Notes under the pieces: generated by a model
What the model was told of the DNA's origin: nothing
Seen by the model: only the letters and a program-made list of their open reading frames with translations
The model's database searches: none
Origin: CAZUHB01 sp964620445
GTDB taxonomy: Bacteria; Planctomycetota; B15-G4; CAYZWU01
NCBI GenBank assembly: GCA_964620445.1
Contig: CAZUHB010000020.1
Coordinates: 33,120-97,119, forward strand
Direction: 5' to 3'
DNA length: 64,000 bases
Translations under genes and position numbers: made by a program
Shown here: in pieces, positions 15,917 to 25,197 of the stretch
How positions within the stretch are numbered: position 1 is the first letter of the stretch
Layout: each line of letters begins with the position of its first letter

Positions 15917-18900
15917 ATGAAAGCATGCGGAGAGCGGTTCGTTTTTTTTCCGGTTCTGGTGAACATCATTTTCCTCTGCCTTCTCTCTCCGGCGGCCAGT
16001 TCCAGGGAGACGCCCACCATACCCGGCGGCGAGCTGAAAATACTCGACGCCGATCGTCGTTCCGCCGGGTTCTGCCCGCTCGAGCACACCGACGTGGATG
16101 TGGCGATCAGCGGATTCATCGCCCGCGTTCATGTGAAGCAGATTTTTCGCAATCCCCTCGATGTCAAGATAGAAGCGGTATATGCCTTCCCCCTGCCCCA
16201 TGATGCGGCCGTTGACGACATGGTGATGATCGTGGGGAACCGGCGCATTCGGAGCCAGATCAAGAAACGCGCCGAGGCACGCAAGATTTACGAGGCGGCC
16301 CGTGAGGCGGGGCGCGTGGCCGGTCTGCTCGATCAGGAGCGGCCCAACATTTTTACCCAGTCCGTGGCGAACATCGAACCGGGCGCGGAGGTCTCCATCG
16401 ATATCAGCTACGTGGAAACTCTCGAGTACGAGGACGGCATCTTCGAGCTCGTCTTCCCCATGGTGGTGGAGCCCCGTTACATGCCCGGCTGTCCCGTGGG
16501 GAAGGAAGGGACCGGCTGGGCTCGGGACACCTGCCTGGTGCCCGATGCGTCGCGCATCAGCCCCCCCGTGGCAAGGCCCGGTACGCGCGCCGGACACGAT
16601 ATCAGCCTGAATGTCACCATCGACGCGGGTATGCGCCTTTCCGAAATCGAAAGCGTGCTCCACGACGTGGAAATCACCCATCAGGGACCGGGCAAGGCCA
16701 GTCTATCGCTCAGGCGAAAAGCCGAGATACCGAACAGGGACTTCATCCTCCGCTACGGTCTTGGGAACGAAGAGATCGGAGACGCCTTCTTCATCCACGA
16801 GGACGAGCGTGGAAAGTTCTTCACCCTCGTTCTCCAGCCGCCGCGGCGTTACGTCCCCATGCAGCTGGTTCCGCGGGAACTCATTTTCGTGCTCGACACC
16901 TCCGGCTCCATGCGGGGACACCCCATCGACAAGGCGAAGGAGACGATGTCCAGGGCGCTCGATTCGATGCGGGCGGGCGACACCTTCAACATCATCCTCT
17001 TCAGCGGGGAGACCCGTATTCTCTGGAACGAGCCCCGTCCGAACACGACCGAAAACCGGACCCTGGCCCAGAAGTTTCTGGCGCGCCAGAGCGGCAGGGG
17101 CGGCACGGAGATGATGAAGGCGATCAACGCCGCGCTCTGCAAGAGAAGCAGTGAAGCCCGATCGTGCCCTCACCATCGGGCGGCCGAACCCGGTCAAGAG
17201 AGTGGACATCCGCCGTCGATCCGAATCGTGTGCTTCATGACGGACGGCTGTGTCGGCAACGACTTCGCCATCATCGATGCGGTCAAGCGGAACGCCGACA
17301 CCACGCGCGTTTTCAGCTTCGGCATCGGTCAAAGCACGAACCGGTTCCTTCTCGACGGCATGGCCCACGCCGGACGCGGGGAAGTGGAATACGTGACGCT
17401 CAACAGCTACGCGGGCGCGGCGGTCGAGCGCTTCTACCAGCGCATACTGGCGCCCCTGCTCACAGACATCGAGATCGACTGGGGCGGCCTGCCCGTCTTT
17501 GATGTCTACCCCCGGCGGATTCCCGACCTCTTCAGCGCCAAACCGGTCGTGATTCACGGACGATTGAGGGACCACGCCCAGGCCGCGATCACGCTCCGCG
17601 GACAGACGGGATCGGGTCCATTCGCCAGGAGGATTCGGATCGACTCGTCCAGGGCTACCGGGGCGACCGACTCCCTGGCGTCTCTCTGGGCCCGGGCGAA
17701 AGTGAAATGTCTCATGCACCAGGACCTGGCCGGGCTGCGGAAAGGAAATTTCTGCAAGGAGCTGACCGAAGCTGTCACCGCCCTTGGACTCGGGTTCAGG
17801 CTCATGACCCGATTCACGAGTTTCGTGGCTGTCGAGGAGAGCACGATCACGGGGGAGGGGACACCGATCAGGATATCCGTGCCGGTCGAATTGCCCGACG
17901 GCGTGAGTCACGAGGGGATCTTCGGCCCTGCCACCTATTCAGGCTCAGGATGTTTTCTGGTCGGGCGCGGCACAAAAGGCGCCCGGACCGGCGGGATGGC
18001 CAGAAAGAGATACAGCGGCGGTTTGGGTTACGAACGCTGGGAATTCTGGTGGGCGTACAACAAGGAAGCTTTCCTGAACAGGAGCAACCGTTTCGGCCGA
18101 AGGGCCGAGCGGGCGGAGAAAAAAGAAACTGCCGGTAAATGTGATCGGAAGGAGGGCGCGTCGGAAGCGCCCACCGCGGACGTGATCGGAAAGGAAATCC
18201 TCCAGGCGCTCACCAACGCCCTAGGGGTCGATCATCCGGACATTCTGGACTCTGCCGTGCTGGCCATTGCGCGCACAACACGAGCCGAAGACGCCCCGCT
18301 CGTGCTCGAAAAGATCAAAAGCCTGCTGGGTTCGAAATACAAAACGGTCCGGCAATCGGCCTGCCTTTCTCTCGGTGTTCTCGGTGCGCCCGAGGCCGTG
18401 CCGATCTGTCGCGACCTGATGACCGACAGCGGTGCCGGTCGGAAGTTGACGGGCTGCGCCAAGGTTCCCGCGCTGGTCAGGGCTTTCGCCGCTCTGTCAC
18501 TCGGTTTGATCGGCATGGAAGAAGGCACGGAAGAAACAAGCCGCCCGCTGAGATCTGTGATAGAAAATGAAGATCCAAAAACCCAGAAGGACCTGATCGC
18601 CTGCGCAATACTGTCTCTGGGATTGATCGGGGATAACGACGCCGGATGCCGGAACGTCGACTTCCTGATCGGGCTTCTCGAAAACACCGAGATGGAACCT
18701 TTCCTCAAAGCAAACGTTCCGATCGCTCTCGCCAAGCTGGGAAATCCCATCGCCCTGAGCCCACTCGTCGACCTATTCGAAAGCGAGAACTTGAACGACT
18801 GGATCCGCCAGTCCTGCGCTATCGCGATGGGACAGCTCGCGGGCATCGAAAACGAAAATGTGATCGATCTGCTGATGAAATATGTGCGTGAAGGAAAGGA

Positions 18901-19675
18901 TACTCAGACGAGGCACTTCGCCTTCATCGCCCTCGGACAGATCGGTGCGCGCGACCAGGACCGTGCGGTCCATGCGGAGAGACAGAAGCGGATCGCCCAG
19001 TTCTTTCTCGAAGAGATCGACCGGCCCCGAAAGGTGCACCATCTCTCGTGGGCTTCCATCGCCGGTGCGATTCATGCCAGGGATGATGAGTTCCTGAAGA
19101 ACCCGGTTGCGAGCAAACTCCGGGAGAAATTTTCCAGGAACAAGAATCCCTCGGAAAAGGGCGCCATCGCGATCAGCCTCGGCCTTCTCAACGATTTGGG
19201 GAGCGCGGAGAAATTGTTCGCGGAGCTGAACGGGACCAAGGACAAATCGCTGCAGGGATATTTGTGCATCAGTCTCGGGATGATGCAGTGGACCCGGGCC
19301 ACGAACAAGATCCGCGACATCGCGGAAAATGAGATCTACTTCCGTCTTCGCCTCCAGGCAGCGGCCGCTCTCGGTGTCATGGGCGACCCGAAAGCGGTCG
19401 GACTCCTTGTCAAAGCGCTCGAGAACGGCCAGACGCTGAGTGTCTGTGCCTCGGCCGCCAAAGCACTCAGCCTCATCGGCGACGGTCGTGCGATTCCGAG
19501 TCTTCGCAAAATTCTCGCAGATCCGCGAGCAAAGGATCTCGTCAGGGCCTTTGCGGCCGTCGCCCTGGGCATGATCGCGGAAAAATCGCAGCGCCCCTGG
19601 AATGCCGTTCTATCGGAAAACATCAACTACCGAGCAAAGGTCGACGCAATCTCCGAAATCCTGGATATATTGTGA
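15917..19675 (+). CDS. VIT-VWA domain protein with C-terminal HEAT repeats
   Basis: 1252 aa, start supported by AAGGAGACTGCC. A signal peptide covers about residues 1-29. A vault/inter-alpha-trypsin (VIT) domain spans about 38-170 ('HVKQIFRNPLDVKIEAVYAF'). A von Willebrand A domain follows from about 320 with an intact metal-ion site, 'LIFVLDTSGSMRG', plus the later 'CFMTDG'. From about residue 757 to the end there are roughly twelve HEAT-like repeats ('TVRQSACLSLGVLGAPEAVP', 'LRLQAAAALGVMGDPKAVGL'). VIT-VWA proteins are exported and thought to bind protein ligands. Joining them to a HEAT solenoid is uncommon and gives a large secreted scaffold. It is a single-gene unit, ending at the left inverted repeat of the RAYT element. 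Confidence 0.9.
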   Translation: MKACGERFVFFPVLVNIIFLCLLSPAASSRETPTIPGGELKILDADRRSAGFCPLEHTDVDVAISGFIARVHVKQIFRNPLDVKIEAVYAFPLPHDAAVDDMVMIVGNRRIRSQIKKRAEARKIYEAAREAGRVAGLLDQERPNIFTQSVANIEPGAEVSIDISYVETLEYEDGIFELVFPMVVEPRYMPGCPVGKEGTGWARDTCLVPDASRISPPVARPGTRAGHDISLNVTIDAGMRLSEIESVLHDVEITHQGPGKASLSLRRKAEIPNRDFILRYGLGNEEIGDAFFIHEDERGKFFTLVLQPPRRYVPMQLVPRELIFVLDTSGSMRGHPIDKAKETMSRALDSMRAGDTFNIILFSGETRILWNEPRPNTTENRTLAQKFLARQSGRGGTEMMKAINAALCKRSSEARSCPHHRAAEPGQESGHPPSIRIVCFMTDGCVGNDFAIIDAVKRNADTTRVFSFGIGQSTNRFLLDGMAHAGRGEVEYVTLNSYAGAAVERFYQRILAPLLTDIEIDWGGLPVFDVYPRRIPDLFSAKPVVIHGRLRDHAQAAITLRGQTGSGPFARRIRIDSSRATGATDSLASLWARAKVKCLMHQDLAGLRKGNFCKELTEAVTALGLGFRLMTRFTSFVAVEESTITGEGTPIRISVPVELPDGVSHEGIFGPATYSGSGCFLVGRGTKGARTGGMARKRYSGGLGYERWEFWWAYNKEAFLNRSNRFGRRAERAEKKETAGKCDRKEGASEAPTADVIGKEILQALTNALGVDHPDILDSAVLAIARTTRAEDAPLVLEKIKSLLGSKYKTVRQSACLSLGVLGAPEAVPICRDLMTDSGAGRKLTGCAKVPALVRAFAALSLGLIGMEEGTEETSRPLRSVIENEDPKTQKDLIACAILSLGLIGDNDAGCRNVDFLIGLLENTEMEPFLKANVPIALAKLGNPIALSPLVDLFESENLNDWIRQSCAIAMGQLAGIENENVIDLLMKYVREGKDTQTRHFAFIALGQIGARDQDRAVHAERQKRIAQFFLEEIDRPRKVHHLSWASIAGAIHARDDEFLKNPVASKLREKFSRNKNPSEKGAIAISLGLLNDLGSAEKLFAELNGTKDKSLQGYLCISLGMMQWTRATNKIRDIAENEIYFRLRLQAAAALGVMGDPKAVGLLVKALENGQTLSVCASAAKALSLIGDGRAIPSLRKILADPRAKDLVRAFAAVALGMIAEKSQRPWNAVLSENINYRAKVDAISEILDIL

Positions 19676-19730
19676 ATACGGTGCCTGGCTCAATTCGTCG
19701 GTCTTAACACTACACTCGGTGCCAGGCTCG
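19676..19730. repeat. Left terminal inverted repeat of the RAYT element
   Basis: Starts ATACGGTGCCTGGCTC immediately after the stop codon of the VIT-VWA gene. It matches the reverse complement of 20916-20970 at 47 of 55 positions, most differences being transitions. The inner CGGTGCCAGGCTCG is an inverted echo of the outer end, so each arm can fold on itself. Confidence 0.85.
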
Positions 19731-19771
19731 TTTCGGCTCGTTTCCGTCTTTCGGCGGCTGTCGCCGTCAAT

Positions 19772-20827
19772 TCAATGCGAAACCCGCGTGCGTAAGGCGA
19801 GCGGATGTCTGGGCGGCGGGAAAGCCCGGCGTACCGCATTCTGCAGAGCACGGGCGACCAGGTTGGAGTAGCGCGTCGACTTCTGCATCCACGCCCGGTA
19901 TCTGCGCTCCGCTGCATGCACGGTCGAACGCGCGACGCTCAGGTCGGTCGCCACTTCCGCAATGGTCCGACCCGCAGATGTGCGGAGAAGGCCGACGACG
20001 AGGTCGCGCTCGGTCTGGGCTCGCCCAACCGGAAGGGGATCACGCTTCAGCATCCGCGCCACCGTTCGCGCCGTGCGCGCTGCCTCGCGCGGCGGCAGAA
20101 AGGCGGTTCCGACCCGCGTTCCGTCGGCGAGCGCGGCCTTCCACTCCATCCAGCCTTGCTGGCGCAGAGACGCGATGCGGATCAGGTCAGTGAGCGGCGG
20201 TGCCGCGCGCTGCGGGGATCGAGCGAGGCGCTCGATCAGGTACGCGTTGGTCTCCGCGTCGGCCGAGCATGCTAACTCGTCATAAAGCGCGGGCTCATAC
20301 GCCGCCGGGCGCAGCGCGTCCCCCAGCGCCTCGATCACGCGCCCTCGAGAGAGCCAGCTCGGCCCGGTCTCAAAGCGGTACGCACGCGCACTGCCGTAGG
20401 GGTGTTCCGATGGAATGGCGCACATCTTCGCCCGCACGGGATTGAGATCGACGTAACGCAGCGCCGCGTCCCAGTGAGCCACGTCCTCGATGCGCCGGCC
20501 GTGGAAGCGGCCGACGAAGAGCGGGCCGTCTCGCTTGCGGGTGCGGTTGAAGCCACGCACGAATTCGTTGGTGACGAGCTTCATCGCCAGCGAGATTTCT
20601 CCCGCCAGGCTGCGCAGGAGCAGATGGAAGTGCGTTGTCACGAACACGAACGCGTGGACCTCGATCAGGCCCTTCGCGATCACCTTGGCGAGCGCCTCGG
20701 AGAAGCGCTCCACGTCCCGGCGCGTCTCGAAAACCGCGCGCTTGGCCAGACCGCGGTTGGAAATGAGCCAGTCGGCCATTCGATAATCCTCTCGGAGCGG
20801 GCGCATGGGAACCTCCTCTGTTCCCAA
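19772..20827 (-). mobile_element. REP-associated tyrosine transposase (RAYT, Y1 family)
   Basis: 351 aa from 20827 (ATG; a Met eight codons in begins 'MRPLREDYRMADWLISNRG'). It has the Y1/IS200-like fold signature: 'FVFVTTHFHLLLRS' contains the HUH-type His pair, 'DGPLFVGRFHGRR' the conserved core, and 'LRYVDLNPVRA' puts the catalytic Tyr four residues before the Asn, as in E. coli TnpA-REP. The C-terminus has a helix-turn-helix-like part ('RTIAEVATDLSVARSTVHAA'). The catalytic residues therefore look intact. It is enclosed by 55-bp inverted repeats at 19676-19730 and 20916-20970. Related repeat copies occur at 36.6, 59.2 and 63.9 kb, so it is the likely source of that repeat family. Confidence 0.85.
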
Positions 20828-20915
20828 GGCGTACGAAGACGTCGTAGGTTACATCACGAATGAAGAAAATATCCGCGCGCGGCCCAGAATCGTCCAGAAT
20901 CGAGCCCACCATGTT

Positions 20916-20986
20916 CGAGCCCGGCACCAAGTGACGCGCTAAGGCCGACGAATCGAGCCAGGCACCGTATTGACTAGGCACCGTAT
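20916..20986. repeat. Right terminal inverted repeat of the RAYT element
   Basis: The arm proper is 20916-20970, ending GCCAGGCACCGTAT, and mirrors the left arm. A second partial end, AGGCACCGTAT, follows at 20976-20986, suggesting slippage or nested insertion. The ECF sigma gene starts 36 bp further on, so the repeat lies in its promoter region. Confidence 0.85.
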
Positions 20987-21022
20987 TGACTCGTTCAAAA
21001 CGACCTGATCTAATAAATCCCA

Positions 21023-21646
21023 ATGTCCGAAGAGCTTAGAGATGTATCAGTTCTTCTTGACCGGTGGCACGAGGGAGAAGAGGAAGCACTTCACGCCCTT
21101 CTCGAAGATCACCTCCCCTGGGTGCGCGCACAGGTCCGGCGACATCTGACGCCCCTCTTGCGCGCCAAGGCCGAGAGCGTCGACTTCGCGCAGGACGCGA
21201 TTCTCCAGTTTCTCCGGTTCGCGCCCCGATTCAGCATCTCCGAAAGCCGCCAGTTCCGCGCGCTTCTCCTGAAGGTGGTGCAGAACACGCTGCACAACAG
21301 ATACGACTGGTTCACGGCCAAGCGCCGGGCCATCTCGCGCGAGCAACCGCTTCCGTCAGACTCGATCCTTTCGCTCGACGCTCCCAATCAGCGGATGGCC
21401 ACGCCGAGCAAGATAGCCGATCACAACGAACGCGAGGCATGGATCCGCCTCGGTCTCGAGTTTCTCGAACCGGAAGACCAGGAGCTCATCGTGCTCAGGC
21501 AGTGGGAAGACCTCTCGTGGATCGAGATCGGCGAAAAGCTCGGCCTCACCAAGGACGCGGCCCGCATGCGCTACAACCGGGCCGTGGACCACCTCTCCGA
21601 CAAAATCTGGGACCTGCGCAACGGAAACCTGGACAAGGTGTTATAA
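21023..21646 (+). CDS. ECF-type RNA polymerase sigma factor
   Basis: 207 aa. Region 2 covers about residues 10-90 ('FAQDAILQFLRFAPRFSISE', 'FRALLLKVVQNTLHNRYDW'), and region 4 about 145-200 ('ELIVLRQWEDLSWIEIGEKL' with the helix-turn-helix GLTKDAARMRYNRAV). The type is common in Planctomycetota. Unlike the two sigma genes at 56.7 and 59.4 kb it has no kinase gene attached; the next gene encodes a bead-repeat lipoprotein 160 bp downstream. The right RAYT repeat sits just upstream and may influence its expression. Confidence 0.88.
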   Translation: MSEELRDVSVLLDRWHEGEEEALHALLEDHLPWVRAQVRRHLTPLLRAKAESVDFAQDAILQFLRFAPRFSISESRQFRALLLKVVQNTLHNRYDWFTAKRRAISREQPLPSDSILSLDAPNQRMATPSKIADHNEREAWIRLGLEFLEPEDQELIVLRQWEDLSWIEIGEKLGLTKDAARMRYNRAVDHLSDKIWDLRNGNLDKVL

Positions 21647-21806
21647 CCGATCGAGGACACCCCCTCCCGGGGCCGGAACACGATCGGTCTCCCTCCTCCA
21701 AAAAAACAGAGCCGCCGTTGTTCGTTCTCCCCCCATTTGCTTTTTCTAACTCCAGGATCGATGAGAGTGATCATGGTGAGACTCGCTCGGTCCAAAGGAG
21801 TCAAAA

Positions 21807-24626
21807 ATGAACGCAACACACGAAAACACAGTAAGTTGGAAGACACTGATCGTGGGCGCCCTTCTCGTGTCGTTCCTGACCCTCCCCTGCTGCGGCGGCG
21901 GAGGCGGCGGCTCCGGGAACAGAACTCCCACGGGAGATGTCAAGCCCCCCAAGCTGCTCTTCACCCTTCCTGCCGACGGCGAGTCCTTCGTGTCTCCATA
22001 CACGGCGATCGAACTCGTCTTCAGCGAAAAGATCGCCCCCGCGTCGATCGGGCAGGATAGGCTCCTCGTCAAGGATACGTCCGGAGCGATCTCGGGCCAG
22101 GTGCGGCTGAACAGCGACAAGAAGACGCTCATCTTCGAGCCGGACGCACCCCTGTCCCACAACGTGACGATCACGGTCTCAGCGGCAGGGTCGATCAAGG
22201 ACCTGTCCGGCAATCCGATCGGCAGCGAGATCACCTTCGAGTTCGTCACCGCGCCTCTTCCCGATCCAGCCACGATCAGCGGCAACACCTCTGCCCATTT
22301 TCATAACCAGTCGTCTGCCTTCAACGACGACGGCGACGGACTTCTGGTCTGGCAGGTCGAGAACGGCGGAGCGAGCCGCGTTTACGCCGCACGATACGAC
22401 CATGCGACCGCCCAGTGGTCCGAGGAAGAGGAACTGACCTCTCCAGGTCTCGGCGCCGAGGATCCGTCAGTGGCCACGAACGGCGACGATATCATGGTCG
22501 TCTGGAGAAGCGGCGGCCTCCGTCAGATTTACGCCCGCCGTCTCGCCATGGGTGTCTGGGGTGATCCAGTGGAGCTCTCCGCGAGTGGCTGGGATCCCTG
22601 CATCGCGTCGAACGGCAACAGCTATGTTGCGGTTTGGAGCGAGTCGTATGACCTGTGCGCGCGCACCCACTCCGCAGGAAGCGGGTGGGACGATACGGTG
22701 GTGGTCAGTCAGGGGCAATCAACAGCCTATGACCCGGATATCGCCACTGTGTGCGGCAGTTACTGCGCAACATGGAAACGGAGCAATACGATTTTTGCCG
22801 CGTTGTACAGCTCGACCACCAGCATATGGGGAAACGAGGTGGGCCTCGGCCAGTCCAATTGTTTCCCGCCACAAATCTCAGCCTCGGCGATCCATCCGTC
22901 CGTCGGTTATGTCGTGGCCTGGTACGACGGCAATCAACAAGCGATGGCGTCTGCCTTCTTCGATCTGAATGCGCACACGTGGATGATGCTGACCCCGCTC
23001 CAGTTCTGGTCGGGCTCGCGCTCGGGACCGGTTCTGGCCGAGGGTGAAGGATTTGCATACATGAGCTGGTGCGAGTACAGATACTCTGAGAGCAGCCTTT
23101 ACCTGGCCGTTTTCGTACCCGTGGCCCTGCAGTGGTCGGTGCAGACCGTGTATGTGGGCACAGATTACGTTGACAATCCCTGCCTGGCCGTCGCGGGAGC
23201 GGATTGCGCCGTGGCCTGGCGGCAGACCAACGGCTCGGGGCACGACATCCTGGCCTGCGTCAACAACGGAGCCCATATCAAACTCGATTTCGGAATCGGC
23301 GGCGGCAAGAGCCCTCGCATGGCCCCCTGCGGCGACACCTTCTTCGCAACGTGGAATCACAAGCATCCCGACGGGATGGATCGCCTCTTCGGAGCGCGCT
23401 ACGTCGACTACAACGGCGGGTGGGACTATGAAAACTTCGATGGCCTCTCCGAGGGCGACCACGTGGGCGATTGCCGGTCGCCCGTGGCCGCCGTCGACTC
23501 GGCGGGTCTGAAGCTGGCCCTGTGGGAACAGTACGACAGCGGAGACTGGCAGATCCACGGGAATTTTTGCGACGACGGGATCTGGGGCACGCCCTTTCTG
23601 ATGGCGGATTGTGGCGAGAAGCCGCAGGTCGCCTCCAACGGCGACAGCTTCCTCGCGGCCTGGACCATTCCCTACAAGAATCCCGGTGATTTCGAGTCGA
23701 TCGGCACGCGCTGCTACTCCGGTGGTTCATGGAGCGATGTCGAGATCGTGAGCACCGACAGTTGCGATGTGTACGGACTGCGACCGATCGGACTGGCCTC
23801 GGATGGAGAGGGATATCTCCTCTCCTGGTTTCAATACGTGGTTCAAAACAACGAGAGCCGGAGGGGAGTGGTTTCCAGACACCTTGACATCGACCAATCG
23901 CATTGGGGCGATCTCGAGGTCCACGAGTGGAGCCTCAGTCGACCGAGGGGAATCAGCACCGTTTCCAACGGGGCGGGCTTTGCCGTTGTGTGGAACCAGC
24001 ACGAGGGCTCCGGTTATAGCGGGACCTTGAGCCTCAGGGCACGGGTCTTCGACGGCGCGGCGTGGGATGATATGACCACGATCGAGTCGAGCGACGATGA
24101 TATCCAGTTCTTCGATCTCGCTTCGGACGGGCAAGGCTATGCGGTGGTGGCCGAGGGACTCTCGGTACGCCACAACGGCTCGGAGTGGCTCCCGGAAGAA
24201 GAGATGACCCAGAATTCAGTGCGCGAGAGCTTCCTCGCCTCGAACGGAAGCGGGTACGCCGCTGTCTGGCCCAACAGGGATTATCCCATGCACACGGATA
24301 TCAGGGCGAGCCTGTTCGATGGTTCCTCGTGGGGCCCGGAAATGACCATCGATTTGGAACAGGACCGGCTCGAATTCCCATCGATCGCATCGAACGGAAC
24401 AGGCTATGCCGTGATCTGGCCCCAGGATGCCGGAGGTCAGCGCTATCTGTGGGCGTGCACCTTCGGGCGGTCAGCGTGGAGAGGCGCTTTCCGCCTGTCC
24501 AACGGGGACGGCTTGGTCTCCGAGGTCTGTACCGTTCACGACGGATCGGGATATTCAGCCATCTGGACCGAGGGGCTGCCCGACAATTCGGACACATGCC
24601 GCGTGAAAGGGGCGGTCTCTTTCTGA
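21807..24626 (+). CDS. Lipoprotein with Ig-like domain and bead-type repeats
   Basis: 939 aa. The N-terminus has a hydrophobic signal ending 'SFLTLPCCGG' followed by a Gly-rich linker, a lipoprotein signal with Cys at the lipobox. Residues about 45-145 form a Big_5/SbsA-type Ig-like domain ('ADGESFVSPYTAIELVFSEK'). The rest is about 12 units of 50-60 aa of the form A-x-NGxGYxVxW...W, e.g. 'IASNGTGYAVIWPQDAGGQ', predicted to form beta-propeller blades. It is a paralogue of the lipoprotein at 32829 and more distantly of 41142. Start supported by AAAGGAGTCAAAA. No enzyme motif is seen; surface adhesion or binding is only a guess. Confidence 0.8.
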   Translation: MNATHENTVSWKTLIVGALLVSFLTLPCCGGGGGGSGNRTPTGDVKPPKLLFTLPADGESFVSPYTAIELVFSEKIAPASIGQDRLLVKDTSGAISGQVRLNSDKKTLIFEPDAPLSHNVTITVSAAGSIKDLSGNPIGSEITFEFVTAPLPDPATISGNTSAHFHNQSSAFNDDGDGLLVWQVENGGASRVYAARYDHATAQWSEEEELTSPGLGAEDPSVATNGDDIMVVWRSGGLRQIYARRLAMGVWGDPVELSASGWDPCIASNGNSYVAVWSESYDLCARTHSAGSGWDDTVVVSQGQSTAYDPDIATVCGSYCATWKRSNTIFAALYSSTTSIWGNEVGLGQSNCFPPQISASAIHPSVGYVVAWYDGNQQAMASAFFDLNAHTWMMLTPLQFWSGSRSGPVLAEGEGFAYMSWCEYRYSESSLYLAVFVPVALQWSVQTVYVGTDYVDNPCLAVAGADCAVAWRQTNGSGHDILACVNNGAHIKLDFGIGGGKSPRMAPCGDTFFATWNHKHPDGMDRLFGARYVDYNGGWDYENFDGLSEGDHVGDCRSPVAAVDSAGLKLALWEQYDSGDWQIHGNFCDDGIWGTPFLMADCGEKPQVASNGDSFLAAWTIPYKNPGDFESIGTRCYSGGSWSDVEIVSTDSCDVYGLRPIGLASDGEGYLLSWFQYVVQNNESRRGVVSRHLDIDQSHWGDLEVHEWSLSRPRGISTVSNGAGFAVVWNQHEGSGYSGTLSLRARVFDGAAWDDMTTIESSDDDIQFFDLASDGQGYAVVAEGLSVRHNGSEWLPEEEMTQNSVRESFLASNGSGYAAVWPNRDYPMHTDIRASLFDGSSWGPEMTIDLEQDRLEFPSIASNGTGYAVIWPQDAGGQRYLWACTFGRSAWRGAFRLSNGDGLVSEVCTVHDGSGYSAIWTEGLPDNSDTCRVKGAVSF

Positions 24627-24670
24627 GAGGCCCCATGAAAAATCAAACAGATTCGAACGGGAGAAGAACA

Positions 24671-25186
24671 ATGTCAGCCTTGATATCGATCCTCAAACCC
24701 CTTGGCAAGGTTTTCCAGGCCCTCGGTGGAAACGAACCGGGCGGATTCGGTGTCTTACTCCGCATGGGCCTCTGCTACCTCGCGAGTTTCGTTCTCATCT
24801 TCGCCGGCTGGATCGCCTACGAGCGCGTCGAATGGGAGATCTTCCGCATGAAAAACAAGGAGGTCATTGTCGAAGCGCGCGCACTCGTCGAGGCGAAAAC
24901 CGGCGGCAAGCACCCTTATTGGATGGACAAGGAGGAAAGAGAAGCCCGCGGCGACTACGACTACGAGGAGTGGGAAAATCAGGTGGTGCCCGCGTGGTAC
25001 ATGGTCGAAAAGTACGATAATTCGCCTCACAATTTTTCCTCGACAAAAAGCGCTGCCGGAGGGCTGTCGATACTGGGTGCGGCCCTGGGTCTTTTCATCT
25101 GGGACGGACGGCTCCGGCGCCGCAAATGGGCCGAAGAGGACGAGATGCTCCACCGCTATCGTCTCGAGCAGAATCGGAGAGGTTGA
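24671..25186 (+). CDS. Membrane protein of unknown function
   Basis: 171 aa from the ATG at 24671, chosen for the GGGAGAAGAACA before it; an ATG at 24635 adds 12 residues. One transmembrane helix near residue 30-50 ('LCYLASFVLIFAGWIAYERV') and a second near 135-150 ('GGLSILGAALGLFIWDGRLR') enclose an acidic, probably periplasmic loop of about 80 residues; both termini would be cytoplasmic. It follows the lipoprotein gene by 44 bp and is probably co-transcribed. It converges on the POTRA protein gene. No family recognised. Confidence 0.65.
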   Translation: MSALISILKPLGKVFQALGGNEPGGFGVLLRMGLCYLASFVLIFAGWIAYERVEWEIFRMKNKEVIVEARALVEAKTGGKHPYWMDKEEREARGDYDYEEWENQVVPAWYMVEKYDNSPHNFSSTKSAAGGLSILGAALGLFIWDGRLRRRKWAEEDEMLHRYRLEQNRRG

Positions 25187-25197
25187 TCCCATGAGGA

